DNA of 64,000 nucleotides, taken from assembly GCA_045578725.1 (NCBI GenBank), contig JAZNKS010000019.1, forward strand, positions 1 through 64,000, read 5' to 3'. This stretch comes from Flemingiibacterium sp045578725. GTDB lineage: Bacteria > Bacillota > Clostridia > Oscillospirales > CAG-272. A program made the position numbers and the translations under genes. Shown one piece after another: positions 1-9,675 of the stretch. The notes below the pieces were generated by a model, which was not told where the DNA came from, did not search any database, and worked only from the letters and a program-made list of their open reading frames with translations. Positions within the stretch are counted from its first letter, which is position 1. Every line of letters begins with the position of its first letter.

Positions 1-966
1 ACGCCGGAAAAGAGCCTCAAGCTGCCGCTCCTTGAGTAGGGCGATCGTCTGAAGAACGATCTGACCGAGCCCTGCCAGCATTTCACCGAGGCGCCTCCGC
101 GCTATAACGAGGCATCGCTTGTCAAATTCCTGGAGGAGCGCGGAATCGGCCGACCCAGCACCTTTGCGACGATCATTTCCACGATCATCACCCGCGGCTA
201 TGTTGTCCGAGACGGCAAATCGCTGAAGCCGACCGAGCTGGGTGAGCTGACTACCAAGCTGATGGTCGAGCGCTTTGCGAAAATTGTGGACTACGAATTC
301 ACCGCGCATATGGAAAACGAGCTGGATGAAATCGCCAACGGTGTGGATACCATGAGCGGTGTCCTGCACAGCTTCTACGATGATTTTGCCAAGAGCCTGG
401 AGGCAGCCGAGGAGAGCGTCGGAAAGGGCCAGTACGCACCGCCCGTGGAAGAAACCGACATGATCTGCGAGAAGTGCGGCGCCCGCATGGTTGTCAAGAA
501 CGGCCGCTACGGCAAATTCGCCGCCTGCCCGAACTACCCGACCTGCAAGAATACCAAGCCGCTGGGCAAGGACGGCACATCCGAACCGGAAAAGGTTGAG
601 GCAACCGATATGGTTTGCGAAAAGTGCGGAAGCCCGATGGTTCTCCGTGCCGGCCGCTACGGCAGCTTCTATGCCTGCTCGCGCTATCCCGAATGCAGGA
701 CGACCAAGCAGATTGCCAAGGAAATCGGTGTTGCCTGCCCGCTCTGCGGCGCGAAGATCGTGGTCAAGAAGGGCAAGAACCGCTCCGTCTTCTACAGCTG
801 CGAGCGTTATCCCGAATGCGATTTTTCGTCGTGGGATCTTCCCACCAACGATACCTGCCCCGCCTGCGGCAAGATGCTTTACCGCAAGAAGGGCAAGAAC
901 CTTCTGATCTGTAAGAACGAAGCCTGCGGCTATAAGCGGGAAACCGAGGGCGAATCGAATGAGTGA
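1..966 (+). CDS. topA: DNA topoisomerase I, C-terminal part, with an in-frame amber codon
   Basis: This is the 3' part of type IA topoisomerase I, which relaxes negative supercoils; the gene begins before the window. Frame 1 reads from base 1 into the family motif ending in GIGRPST, with the GRPSTF segment followed by an ISTI stretch, typical of the region after the catalytic core. Four C-terminal zinc-ribbon modules follow, each with paired CxxC-type cysteines (starting near MICEKCG, MVCEKCG, VACPLCG and DTCPACG). Codon 13 of the visible frame, at 37-39, is TAG where the family normally has Glu (context LLE-stop-GD), one base away from GAG. The uninterrupted part runs from 40 to 966. TopA is normally essential, so this may be a sequence error or a variant rather than a dead gene. 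The end overlaps trmFO by 8 bases. Confidence 0.9.
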
Positions 967-2314
967 GCCCGTCATCCATATTGTGGGAGCCGGCCTTGCG
1001 GGATGCGAGGCCGCATGGCAGGCCATTCGCCTCGGCGTGCGGGTGAAGCTGTACGAAATGAAGCCGGTGAAATATTCGCCGGCCCATCACAGCCCCGCCT
1101 TTGCCGAGCTGGTCTGCTCCAATTCCCTTCGCTCCAATGCCGTCACCAATGCCGTCGGCCTTCTGAAGGAGGAGATGCGGCGGCTGGATTCGCTGATTAT
1201 CGAGGCGGCATACGCCAATGAGGTACCGGCGGGAAGCGCGCTGGCGGTGGATCGTGTCCGTTTTTCCCAATTCATCACCGATAAGCTCCGTTCCCATCCG
1301 CTGGTGGAGGTGATCGAGGGCGAGGTGACCGAAATCCCGGACGGGATCACAGTTATCGCATCCGGCCCGCTGACCTCGCAGGCTCTGTCGGAGACCATCC
1401 GGGAGCGGATCGGCCGGGATTATCTGCATTTCTACGATGCGGCCGCGCCGATTGTCAGCTTTGATTCGATCGATATGTCGAAGGCCTTCTTTGCCTCCCG
1501 CTATAACAAGGGTGAGGCCTCCTACATCAACTGCCCGATGACCGAGGAGGAATACAGCCGCTTCTATGAGGCGCTGATTTGTGCCGAGGCCGCCGAGCTT
1601 CACGATTTTGAAACGGGTGAAAATCTGACGGTATTCGAGGGCTGTATGCCCGTCGAGGTTATGGCCGCGCGCGGACGGGATACCCTCCTGTTCGGGCCGC
1701 TGAAGCCGGTCGGCATCACGGTTCCCCAAACCGGAAAGGAAGCCTATGCCATCGTCCAGCTCCGCAAGGAGAACGAGGCCGGTACCATGTACAATCTGGT
1801 CGGCTTCCAGACCCATCTGAAATTCCCCGAGCAGAAGCGGGTGCTTAGCATGATTCCCGGACTTGAAAATGCCGAATTCCTCCGCTACGGTGTCATGCAC
1901 CGCAATACCTTCATGAATTCGCCGGGACTGCTGGATTCCTGCTACGCGATGCGGAGCCATCCGAACCTTCATTTTGCCGGCCAGATGACCGGCGTGGAGG
2001 GCTATGTGGAGAGCGCATCCAGCGGTCTGATTGCCGGACGCAGCGCGGCGCTGAAGGCACTCGGACGGGAGGTGCAGACCTTCGATGCAAACAGCGTGAT
2101 CGGCTCGCTGGCCTGCTATATCAGCGATCCTGCGGTGAAGAATTTCCAGCCGATGAATGCGAATTTCGGCCTGATTGCGCCGCTGACCCAGCGGGTCAAG
2201 GGCGGCAAGAAGGCGCGCTATGAGGTCATTATCGCTCGGGCGCTGGATTATATCGACGGCAAAGCCGCCGAGCTTCCCCCGATGAATAACAACGTAAAGG
2301 AAACCGATATATGA
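959..2314 (+). CDS. trmFO: Methylenetetrahydrofolate--tRNA-(uracil-5-)-methyltransferase TrmFO
   Basis: This is a folate- and FAD-dependent enzyme that makes 5-methyluridine at position 54 (T-loop) of tRNA. The N-terminus has the dinucleotide-binding motif GAGLAG at residues 10-15. The conserved Cys 53 in the LVCSNSLRSN segment and the later FEGCMPVE Cys are the residues known from the family to take part in methyl transfer. The length of 451 residues is usual. The start ATG lies inside the end of topA (8-base overlap), and the stop overlaps the plsX start as ATGA, so translation is probably coupled. topA-trmFO adjacency is common in Bacillota. Confidence 0.97.
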   Translation: MSEPVIHIVGAGLAGCEAAWQAIRLGVRVKLYEMKPVKYSPAHHSPAFAELVCSNSLRSNAVTNAVGLLKEEMRRLDSLIIEAAYANEVPAGSALAVDRVRFSQFITDKLRSHPLVEVIEGEVTEIPDGITVIASGPLTSQALSETIRERIGRDYLHFYDAAAPIVSFDSIDMSKAFFASRYNKGEASYINCPMTEEEYSRFYEALICAEAAELHDFETGENLTVFEGCMPVEVMAARGRDTLLFGPLKPVGITVPQTGKEAYAIVQLRKENEAGTMYNLVGFQTHLKFPEQKRVLSMIPGLENAEFLRYGVMHRNTFMNSPGLLDSCYAMRSHPNLHFAGQMTGVEGYVESASSGLIAGRSAALKALGREVQTFDANSVIGSLACYISDPAVKNFQPMNANFGLIAPLTQRVKGGKKARYEVIIARALDYIDGKAAELPPMNNNVKETDI

Positions 2315-3345
2315 AGCTGATTCTGGATGCAATGGGCGGCGATCATGCGCCCGCGGAAATTATCAGGGGCGCGGTCATGGCCGTGCAGGAGTATCCCGAT
2401 GTGGAGCTTCTGCTGGTCGGACAGGAGGCCGTTATCCGCGAAATCTGCGAGAAGGAATCCCTTTCTCTGGAGCGGATCACGGTTCTGGATGCCCCGGAGG
2501 CGGTCACAATGGAGGACCTGCCGCAGGCGGTTGTCATGAGCAAGAAGAATTCCTCGATGGCGCGCGGTCTGCGGGCGCTGGCCGCAGGCGAGGGTGAGGC
2601 CTTCCTTTCGGCCGGTAATACCGGCGCGCTGATGACCGGTGCCACTCTGTTGGTCCGCTGTGTCAAGGGGGTGTCCCGTGCGGCGATTGCCACGGTTCTT
2701 CCGATGGAAAAGCCGATGCTGATGATCGATTCCGGTTCCAATATCAGCGTGACGCCGGAATACCTTCTGCAGTTCGGAATCCTCGGCTCGATCTATATGG
2801 AGAAGGTGCTGGGCGTGGAAAATCCGCGTGTGGGACTTCTCAACAACGGTACCGAGGAGCATAAGGGCACGCAGACGGTCGCCGAGGCCTACAAGCTTCT
2901 GAAGGCGGCGCCGGGAATCCGGTTTGTCGGCAATATCGAGGGCAAGGATATTCCCTTTGGCGCCTGCGATGTGCTGGTGACGGACGGCTTTACCGGCAAT
3001 ATTGTGCTGAAAACGATCGAGGGCCTGAGCAAATTCGTCATGAAGAAGCTGAAGGGCATTTTCCTTAAAAATACGGTCACCAAGCTGGCGGCGGCCATTC
3101 TGAAGGGCGAGGTTTCGGCTCTGAAGAAATCCTTTGATGCGAGCGAATATGGCGGCGCACCGCTGCTGGGCATTTCAAAGCCCGTATTCAAGGCGCACGG
3201 CAGCTCGGATGCCGTCGCCATCAAGAATGCAATCCGCCAGGCGCGGTCTTATGTGTCGCAGAATGTGGCCGCCGAGATCGATGCACGGATTGCCGAGAGT
3301 CTGAACCCGGACAAGCGGTCGGAAAATGGAAAACAGGAGGGATGA
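2311..3345 (+). CDS. plsX: Phosphate acyltransferase PlsX
   Basis: PlsX converts acyl-ACP and phosphate to acyl-phosphate, the first step of glycerolipid synthesis with PlsY. The 344-residue protein begins MKLILDAMGGDHAP, the hallmark PlsX N-terminus, and continues through SAGNTGALM and a LLNNGTEEHKG segment, both typical of the family. The start overlaps the trmFO stop by four bases, and its own stop overlaps the rnc start by four bases. In many bacteria acpP lies between plsX and rnc; it is absent here, so acyl carrier protein must be encoded elsewhere. Confidence 0.97.
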   Translation: MKLILDAMGGDHAPAEIIRGAVMAVQEYPDVELLLVGQEAVIREICEKESLSLERITVLDAPEAVTMEDLPQAVVMSKKNSSMARGLRALAAGEGEAFLSAGNTGALMTGATLLVRCVKGVSRAAIATVLPMEKPMLMIDSGSNISVTPEYLLQFGILGSIYMEKVLGVENPRVGLLNNGTEEHKGTQTVAEAYKLLKAAPGIRFVGNIEGKDIPFGACDVLVTDGFTGNIVLKTIEGLSKFVMKKLKGIFLKNTVTKLAAAILKGEVSALKKSFDASEYGGAPLLGISKPVFKAHGSSDAVAIKNAIRQARSYVSQNVAAEIDARIAESLNPDKRSENGKQEG

Positions 3346-4064
3346 ACAAAATGGAAGCACTGCCAAGATCGGCGGCGGAATTTGCCGCACGGATCGGATA
3401 TCAGTACCGGAATCCGGCTCTGCTGGAAACGGCGCTGACCCATTCCTCTTATGCCAATGAAATGAAAACAAAGGGCGCGGCGGTGGATTTCAACGAGCGG
3501 CTGGAATTTCTGGGCGACTCGGTTCTGTCCATCATTGTCAGCGACTATCTCTTCCGGACCTATCCCGAAATGCCGGAGGGCGATCTGACACGGATCCGTG
3601 CCAGCGCGGTCTGCGAAAAAACGCTCGGCAAGCTGGCGCTTTCGCTGGAGCTGGGGCAGTATATGCGCCTGGGCCACGGCGAGGAGCGGAGCCACGGCCG
3701 GGAGCGGATTTCGATTCTGGCCGATGCCTTTGAAGCGCTGCTGGCATCCATCTATCTGGATTCCGGTTCCCGCGATGCGGTGGAAGCCTTTCTGATGCCG
3801 CTGGTGAAGCCGGAGATCCGGCTGTTCATCGAAAACGGCTCCAACAAGGATTACAAAACGCTCCTGCAGCAGATTGTTCAGCAGGAGCAGGGCGAACGGC
3901 TGGAATATGTTCTGGTCGGCGAGAGCGGCCCCGACCACGCCAAGTGCTTTGAGATCGAAGCGCGGCTGAACAGCAATGTCATCGGCCACGGCCGGGGTAA
4001 GAGCAAGCGGGAGGCCGAGCAGATGGCCGCACGCGAGGCGCTGGTGCTGTTCGGTGACAAATAA
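3342..4064 (+). CDS. rnc: Ribonuclease III
   Basis: This is an endonuclease for double-stranded RNA that acts in rRNA and mRNA processing. The signature NERLEFLGDSVL occupies residues 51-62. The second metal-binding segment, DAFEALLASIYLD, follows at about 128-140 and contains the expected Asp and Glu. A double-stranded RNA-binding domain covers roughly 165-238, with the KSKREAEQMAA helix near the end. At 240 residues the protein is of normal length. It is translationally coupled to plsX by an ATGA overlap, and the next gene starts within its last codons. rnc upstream of smc and ftsY is a conserved Bacillota arrangement. Confidence 0.97.
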   Translation: MNKMEALPRSAAEFAARIGYQYRNPALLETALTHSSYANEMKTKGAAVDFNERLEFLGDSVLSIIVSDYLFRTYPEMPEGDLTRIRASAVCEKTLGKLALSLELGQYMRLGHGEERSHGRERISILADAFEALLASIYLDSGSRDAVEAFLMPLVKPEIRLFIENGSNKDYKTLLQQIVQQEQGERLEYVLVGESGPDHAKCFEIEARLNSNVIGHGRGKSKREAEQMAAREALVLFGDK

Positions 4065-5094
4065 GCGGCGGCACGTTAACATCCCGGTTTTTATTCCGCA
4101 TCTCGGCTGTCCCAATGACTGCGTGTTCTGCAATCAGCACCGCATCTCCGGACGCACGGCTTTTTCGCCGGCTCTGGCCGAGGCGGAAATCGAACAGGCG
4201 TTGAAAACGGTGGATCCGCGCGATACCGACGTAGAGATTGCCTTTTTCGGCGGAAGCTTCACCGGGATTGACCGGGCGGAAATGATCGCCCTTCTGGAGA
4301 TTGCGCACCGGTATGTCCGGCGCGGCGCGGTGAAGGCAATCCGGATCTCCACGCGGCCCGATTATATTGACGAAGAGATTCTTTCCCTGCTGGCCCGGTA
4401 CGGCGTAACGGACATTGAGCTTGGTCTGCAGAGCCTCTGCGATCCGGTGCTCATAGCCTGCAGGCGGGGGCATACGGCCGCACAGGCCGAAGAAGCCTGC
4501 GTGCTTATCAAGGCGCACGGATTCTCGCTGGTGGGACAGATGATGATCGGTCTGCCCCGCTCTTCACCGGAGGATGAAATCCGGACAGCGGAAAAAATCT
4601 GTGAGCTCGGATGCGGCGGTGTGCGGATTTATCCGACCGTTGTTTTCCGCGACACAGCGCTGGCCGATCAGACGGCGGCGGGGGAATATGTTCCCCTGAC
4701 CTGCAAGGAAGCGGTGGAACGTGCCGCATCGGTACTGGAAATTTTCGTGTCGGCTCACATTCCGGCCCTGCGGATCGGGCTGTGCGCATCGGAATCCGTT
4801 CTGGAGGAGGGGGCCATTCTCGGCGGCGGCTACCACAGCGCTATGGGGGAGCTGGTATACGGTGAGCTGTATTACCGTCGGATCCGGGCGCAGATGGAAG
4901 GGATGGGCGGAGCCGATGCCCTTTCAGGCAGGCGGCTGACTCTGGAGGTGCCCGTTGGGCAGGTTTCCAAGGCCATCGGCCAGCACGGAATCAACCGGCG
5001 CCGGCTTCAAAATGAATACAATGTAAAAAATGTGAAAGTTATTGAAAATCCATCACTTTTTTGGTATAATATAAAGATGGATTACCAAGTGTAA
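4054..5094 (+). CDS. Radical SAM protein, Elp3-like group
   Basis: This is a radical SAM enzyme of unknown substrate. The cluster-binding motif C-x3-C-x2-C is seen at Cys 19, 23 and 26 (CPNDCVFC), followed by FFGGSFTG, an RPDYI segment and a GLQSL segment, all typical of the radical SAM barrel in the Elp3/coproporphyrinogen-oxidase-like group. The chosen start is GTG at 4054, which overlaps the end of rnc by 11 bases; the frame is open further upstream but that stretch is out-of-frame rnc sequence. The protein would be 346 residues. No acetyltransferase domain follows, unlike true Elp3. Such a gene between rnc and smc recurs in Clostridia. Its last codons contain the smc promoter. Confidence 0.85.
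   Translation: MTNKRRHVNIPVFIPHLGCPNDCVFCNQHRISGRTAFSPALAEAEIEQALKTVDPRDTDVEIAFFGGSFTGIDRAEMIALLEIAHRYVRRGAVKAIRISTRPDYIDEEILSLLARYGVTDIELGLQSLCDPVLIACRRGHTAAQAEEACVLIKAHGFSLVGQMMIGLPRSSPEDEIRTAEKICELGCGGVRIYPTVVFRDTALADQTAAGEYVPLTCKEAVERAASVLEIFVSAHIPALRIGLCASESVLEEGAILGGGYHSAMGELVYGELYYRRIRAQMEGMGGADALSGRRLTLEVPVGQVSKAIGQHGINRRRLQNEYNVKNVKVIENPSLFWYNIKMDYQV
5042..5070 (+). promoter_or_regulatory. Sigma-A promoter of smc-ftsY inside the preceding gene
   Basis: TTGAAA at 5042-5047 and TATAAT at 5065-5070 are separated by 17 bases. The promoter overlaps the last codons of the radical SAM gene and stands about 40 bases before the smc start, so smc-ftsY can be transcribed independently of the upstream operon. 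Confidence 0.85.
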
Positions 5095-5110
5095 GAAAGG
5101 AGAGGACCCC

Positions 5111-8100
5111 ATGTATCTGAAATCGTTGGAGCTGTTCGGCTTCAAGTCCTTTCCCGACCGTACTCTGCTGAATTTTGATACCGGAACGGCGGTTGTTGTC
5201 GGCCCGAACGGAAGCGGAAAATCCAATATATCCGATGCCATGCGCTGGGTGCTGGGCGAGGTTTCCTCCCGCAATATCCGCGGAACCCGGATGGAGGATG
5301 TTATTTTCGGCGGAACCGATGACCGCAAGCAGATGAATTTCGCCGAGGTATCGGTGACCTTTGACAATGAGGATCGGCAGATTGATATCGCCTTCGATGA
5401 GGTGACCGTCACCCGCCGGTATTACCGCAAGGGCGAGAGTGAATACTTCATCAACCGCAAGCCGGTGCGTCTGCGCGATATCCATGAGCTGTTTATGAAT
5501 ACCGGTGTCGGCCGTGAGGGCTATTCCATCATCGGTCAGGGCCGGATTGCCGAGATCATTTCGCAGAAAAGCGAGGAGCGCCGGGCAATCTTCGAAGAGG
5601 CGGCCGGAATTTCCAAATACCGCTACAAGAAGGAAGAGGCCGAGAACAAGCTGAAGGCGGTCGATGACAATCTGACCCGTGTGGCCGATATCCTCAGCGA
5701 GCTGGAGGGCCGTGTGGAGCCGCTGGCCAGAGAAAGCGAGCGGGCCAGAAAATATCTGGAATATTACGAGATCAAAAAGAGAGATGATATCTCGCTTTGG
5801 CTGTATCATTCCGATCGGCTGGCGGTGGAACTGAAGGCCGCCGAGGAGCGCTTTATCCTCTCCAAAAATGAAAATGAGATCGCCGAGGAGGCGCTGCAGA
5901 CGCTGGAAAACCGGAACGAGCGCCTGTTTGAAGTGTCGCAGGAGATCAAATACCGCTGTGAACAGCTCCGCAGCCGGATCGACGAGGCGGTCGGCCGTGC
6001 GCATGAACTGGATAACAGCATCAAGCTGACAGAGAATGACATCGCGCACCGGAAGGCCCGTCTGGAGGAGCAGGAAACCTCCGGGGAACGTCTGCAAAGT
6101 CAGAAGGCCGAGCATCAGCGCCAGCTGGAAGCCTGCGAGAACAATCTGGCTGACTGCCGGAAGGTTGTGACAGATATCGCTGCCCTGCTGACCTCGCTGG
6201 AAACCGAGGCGGAGAATACCGGCATTCAGCGCTGTGAGCTGGCCAGGCAGCTGGATGAGCAGCTGGAAATCAAGAAAAAGGCCGAGGAAAAGATCGTCGA
6301 GCTGAAGATTCGCCGCTCGGTGCTGGATACAACCGAAAAGAACGATCAGGATAAGACGGCTTCGCTGGAAGCGGAGATCGGGCGCTGCGAGGACAGTACA
6401 AAGCTTCTGTCCGACCGTGCCGCCAAGGCGGAAAAGGTGGTCGCGGATTACCGCGGAAAGGAAGGACAGCTGAAGGATAAGACCGAGAAGCTGTCAGGCG
6501 AGCTTGAAGCCCTCAAAAAGGAAAAGCAGGATATCATCGACCGCTCCAACTCGCTGTATCTGGAATACACCGCCAAAAAACAGCGGATTGAAAACAACCG
6601 CCGGATGGACGAGCTGTTCGAGGGCTATGCCCAGAGTGTCCGCTTCATCATGAATGAGTATGAGGCGGGACATATTGACGGCACTACGCGGATCAATACG
6701 CCGGATGCATCCGGCGGACGGATCTGGGGCCCGGTATCCCGGCTGATTCAGGTCGGTGCCCGCTATACGCTGGCCATCGAAACGGCACTCGGTGCCAATA
6801 TTCAGAATATCATTGTTGATGATGAGCCGACCGCAAAGGCGGCCATCCGCCATCTGAAGCAGAAGAATGCCGGCCGCGCGACCTTCTATCCGATCGCCGC
6901 GATGAAGCCGCGCTACAGCCCGATTCCCGAAGAAGAATGCAAACGCTATGCCGGTTATCTCGGCACGGCGGACAAGGTGATCGATTTCGACGAGCGGTTC
7001 GGCGGTATCATCCGCAATCTGCTCGGCGGCACGCTGATTTTCGATAACATCGATAATGGCGCGGCGATGGCCAAGGCGACCGGTTACCGGGTCCGCGTGG
7101 TCACGCTGGACGGCCAGGTCATCAATGCCGGCGGTTCCTTTACCGGCGGCTCGGCCAAGCGGGATTCGGGTATGCTGACCCGCCGTACGGAAAATGAGAA
7201 GCTCAAAAACGATGTGGCGGAAATGGCCAAAACCATCGAGGGGCTGAAGGAACAGCAGAATGCCTGCGATCGGCGGGCGGCGGAAAAATCAAAAGAAATT
7301 TCCGCGGTATCGGCGCAGATTTCCATGCTGAACTCGTTGATGAATGCGGAAAATACGCAGGCACAGGTTATAAAGAGTCAGCTGGAGAGCGAGGAGCGGA
7401 TGCTCACTTCCCTGCGCGCGGATCTGGAACGGATCCGCACCAATGCTTCCGAACGCTCGGATACGCTGGCACGGCTTGAGGAAGAAGAAAAGCAGTACCG
7501 TCAGACGGCGGATACAGCCGATCAGGCCCGGCAGACGGGCGCATCGGAGCTGGGCCGTCTGGATGAAAAGCTGGAGGAGCTGGAAAACGCAAAGAGCGAT
7601 CAGCGAATCCGGCGGGCGGAGGCAATCAAGGATGTGGAGGCGGCCGAGCGCGAGCTTTCGGAGCGTCAGGCACAGCTGGATGCCTGCCTTGCCGATATCG
7701 AAAGCGGCGATGCGCTGAAGGAATCGCTTCTGGAGGCCAACCGCGAGGCCGGGGAAAAGCTGAAGAATGACCGCGAAAGCCTGGCATCCATTGCCGGCGA
7801 GCAGGAAAAGCTTGAAAATGAGCGGAAGGAAGCCTCAGCAGAAAGCCTCGAATACGAGCGGCGGCTGACCGAGCTTCGCGGACAGATCCGGGAAGCGACC
7901 AACAAGAAGGAACTCTGCTTCCGCGACTTTACGCTGGCGGAAACCAAAAAGAGAAGCCTCGGCGAGGAGCAGGACAAGCTGGTATCCGCGCTGTGGGACG
8001 ATTACGAGCTGACTTATTCCGGCGCGAAGGCCTGCGGCTATCCGGCGGTCACCGAAGAAAACCGTACAGCTGTACAAGCGGAGCTGAACGAATACAAGAG

Positions 8101-8743
8101 CAAGCTGAAGCATCTGGGAAGTGTCAATCTGTCGGCGATCGATGAATATACCGAAGTCAAGAACCGGTTTGATTTCATGACGGCGCAGGTTGAGGACCTG
8201 CGGCAGTCCAAGGACAATCTGCTGGATATCATCGACAAGCTGGAAGGCGAGATGCGGGAAACCTTCTCGTCGGCTTTTGCCGAAATCGACCGGCATTTCC
8301 GGATTGTTTTCCGGGAGCTGTTCGGCGGCGGCGATGCCGAGCTTTCGCTGACCAATCCGCTGGATGTTCTGACCAGCGGCATCGAGATCCGCGTGGCACC
8401 GCCCGGCAAGATTATCAAGAGCCTGACTCTGCTTTCGGGCGGCGAACAGGCCTTTGTCGCCATTGCGATCATCTTCGCCATTCTGCGGGTCAATCCCACG
8501 CCGTTCTGTATTTTTGATGAGATTGAGGCGGCGCTGGACGAGGCCAACGTCTTCCGTTTTGCCGATTACTTAAAGCGTTATTCCGACAAAACGCAGTTTA
8601 TTGTCATCACCCACCGCCGCGGCACGATGGAGATTGCCGACCGTATCTGGGGCGTAACCATGCAGGAGCGCGGTATTTCCAAGGTGCTGGCGCTGGAGGT
8701 CGGACAGGTCGAGGAGAGCCTCGGCGGCGACAAACTCGAATAA
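5111..8743 (+). CDS. smc: Chromosome segregation protein SMC
   Basis: This is the ATPase core of the bacterial condensin that organises and segregates the chromosome with ScpA and ScpB. The Walker A motif GPNGSGKS is at residues 31-38. Long coiled coils flank a hinge of about residues 525-650. The ABC signature LLSGGEQ lies near 1106, followed by the Walker B segment FDEIEAALDEAN. The length of 1210 residues is normal. A GGAGAGG ribosome site precedes the ATG, and the gene has its own promoter at 5042-5070. ftsY follows after 10 bases, the usual smc-ftsY pair. Confidence 0.97.
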   Translation: MYLKSLELFGFKSFPDRTLLNFDTGTAVVVGPNGSGKSNISDAMRWVLGEVSSRNIRGTRMEDVIFGGTDDRKQMNFAEVSVTFDNEDRQIDIAFDEVTVTRRYYRKGESEYFINRKPVRLRDIHELFMNTGVGREGYSIIGQGRIAEIISQKSEERRAIFEEAAGISKYRYKKEEAENKLKAVDDNLTRVADILSELEGRVEPLARESERARKYLEYYEIKKRDDISLWLYHSDRLAVELKAAEERFILSKNENEIAEEALQTLENRNERLFEVSQEIKYRCEQLRSRIDEAVGRAHELDNSIKLTENDIAHRKARLEEQETSGERLQSQKAEHQRQLEACENNLADCRKVVTDIAALLTSLETEAENTGIQRCELARQLDEQLEIKKKAEEKIVELKIRRSVLDTTEKNDQDKTASLEAEIGRCEDSTKLLSDRAAKAEKVVADYRGKEGQLKDKTEKLSGELEALKKEKQDIIDRSNSLYLEYTAKKQRIENNRRMDELFEGYAQSVRFIMNEYEAGHIDGTTRINTPDASGGRIWGPVSRLIQVGARYTLAIETALGANIQNIIVDDEPTAKAAIRHLKQKNAGRATFYPIAAMKPRYSPIPEEECKRYAGYLGTADKVIDFDERFGGIIRNLLGGTLIFDNIDNGAAMAKATGYRVRVVTLDGQVINAGGSFTGGSAKRDSGMLTRRTENEKLKNDVAEMAKTIEGLKEQQNACDRRAAEKSKEISAVSAQISMLNSLMNAENTQAQVIKSQLESEERMLTSLRADLERIRTNASERSDTLARLEEEEKQYRQTADTADQARQTGASELGRLDEKLEELENAKSDQRIRRAEAIKDVEAAERELSERQAQLDACLADIESGDALKESLLEANREAGEKLKNDRESLASIAGEQEKLENERKEASAESLEYERRLTELRGQIREATNKKELCFRDFTLAETKKRSLGEEQDKLVSALWDDYELTYSGAKACGYPAVTEENRTAVQAELNEYKSKLKHLGSVNLSAIDEYTEVKNRFDFMTAQVEDLRQSKDNLLDIIDKLEGEMRETFSSAFAEIDRHFRIVFRELFGGGDAELSLTNPLDVLTSGIEIRVAPPGKIIKSLTLLSGGEQAFVAIAIIFAILRVNPTPFCIFDEIEAALDEANVFRFADYLKRYSDKTQFIVITHRRGTMEIADRIWGVTMQERGISKVLALEVGQVEESLGGDKLE

Positions 8744-8753
8744 GGAGAAAATC

Positions 8754-9662
8754 ATGGGTTTTTTTGACAGATTGAAGGAAGGTCTGAGCAAGACCAAAAA
8801 TGCGCTGTTCAAGCAGGTGGATACCATCTTCAAGAGCTTCGTCAAGGTGGACGAGGATATGCTGGAGGAGCTGGAGGAGGTGCTGATCACCGCCGATGTG
8901 GGAGCCATTTCCACGGAGGAGATTCTCGATCAGCTCCGCGAGCGGATCCGCGAGGATCGGATCACCGAGCCGGCCGCGTGCAGCGAGGCGCTGAAGGAGA
9001 TTCTGATCGGTATGATCGGCGAGGGCGAGCCGCTGAAGCTGGATTCGACCCCGAGCGTGATTCTGGTCATCGGTGTCAACGGTGTCGGCAAGACCACATC
9101 GATTGCCAAGATCGCCAACCGGCTGAAGTCGGACGGCAAAAAGGTGCTCCTTGCCGCCGCGGATACCTTCCGTGCGGCCGCGATCGATCAGCTTCAGATC
9201 TGGGCCGACCGGGTTGGCGTGGACCTGATCCGGCACGAGGAAGGGAGCGATCCCGCCTCGGTGGTATTTGATGCGGTCAGCGCGGCCAAGAGCCGGAAGG
9301 CGGATGTGCTGATTGTTGATACCGCAGGCCGTCTTCACAACAAGAAGAATCTGATGGATGAGCTGTCCAAGATCAATCGTGTCATCGACCGCGAGCTTCC
9401 GGGCGCTTCCCGCGAAACACTGCTGGTACTGGATGCCACCACCGGTCAGAATGCGGTCAGCCAGGCCAAGGAATTCAAGCATACGGCCGATATTACCGGC
9501 CTGATCCTGACCAAGCTGGACGGCACAGCCAAGGGCGGCATCGTCTTTTCGATCAAGCAGGAGCTGAACATTCCGGTCAAGTTTATCGGTGTCGGTGAAA
9601 AAATGGAAGATATGCAGGAATTCGCGGCGAATGAATTTGTCAGCGCGCTGTTTGAAGCCTGA
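8754..9662 (+). CDS. ftsY: Signal recognition particle receptor FtsY
   Basis: FtsY is the SRP-type GTPase that docks ribosome-nascent-chain complexes at the membrane. The NG domain is clear: G1 motif GVNGVGKTTS near residue 105, a DTAGR motif near 189 and TKLDGTAKGG near 252. At 302 residues it lacks the long acidic A domain of E. coli FtsY, as usual in Bacillota. It is co-transcribed with smc (10-base gap, AAGGAG ribosome site). Confidence 0.97.
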   Translation: MGFFDRLKEGLSKTKNALFKQVDTIFKSFVKVDEDMLEELEEVLITADVGAISTEEILDQLRERIREDRITEPAACSEALKEILIGMIGEGEPLKLDSTPSVILVIGVNGVGKTTSIAKIANRLKSDGKKVLLAAADTFRAAAIDQLQIWADRVGVDLIRHEEGSDPASVVFDAVSAAKSRKADVLIVDTAGRLHNKKNLMDELSKINRVIDRELPGASRETLLVLDATTGQNAVSQAKEFKHTADITGLILTKLDGTAKGGIVFSIKQELNIPVKFIGVGEKMEDMQEFAANEFVSALFEA

Positions 9663-9675
9663 GGGAGAAGGACAT

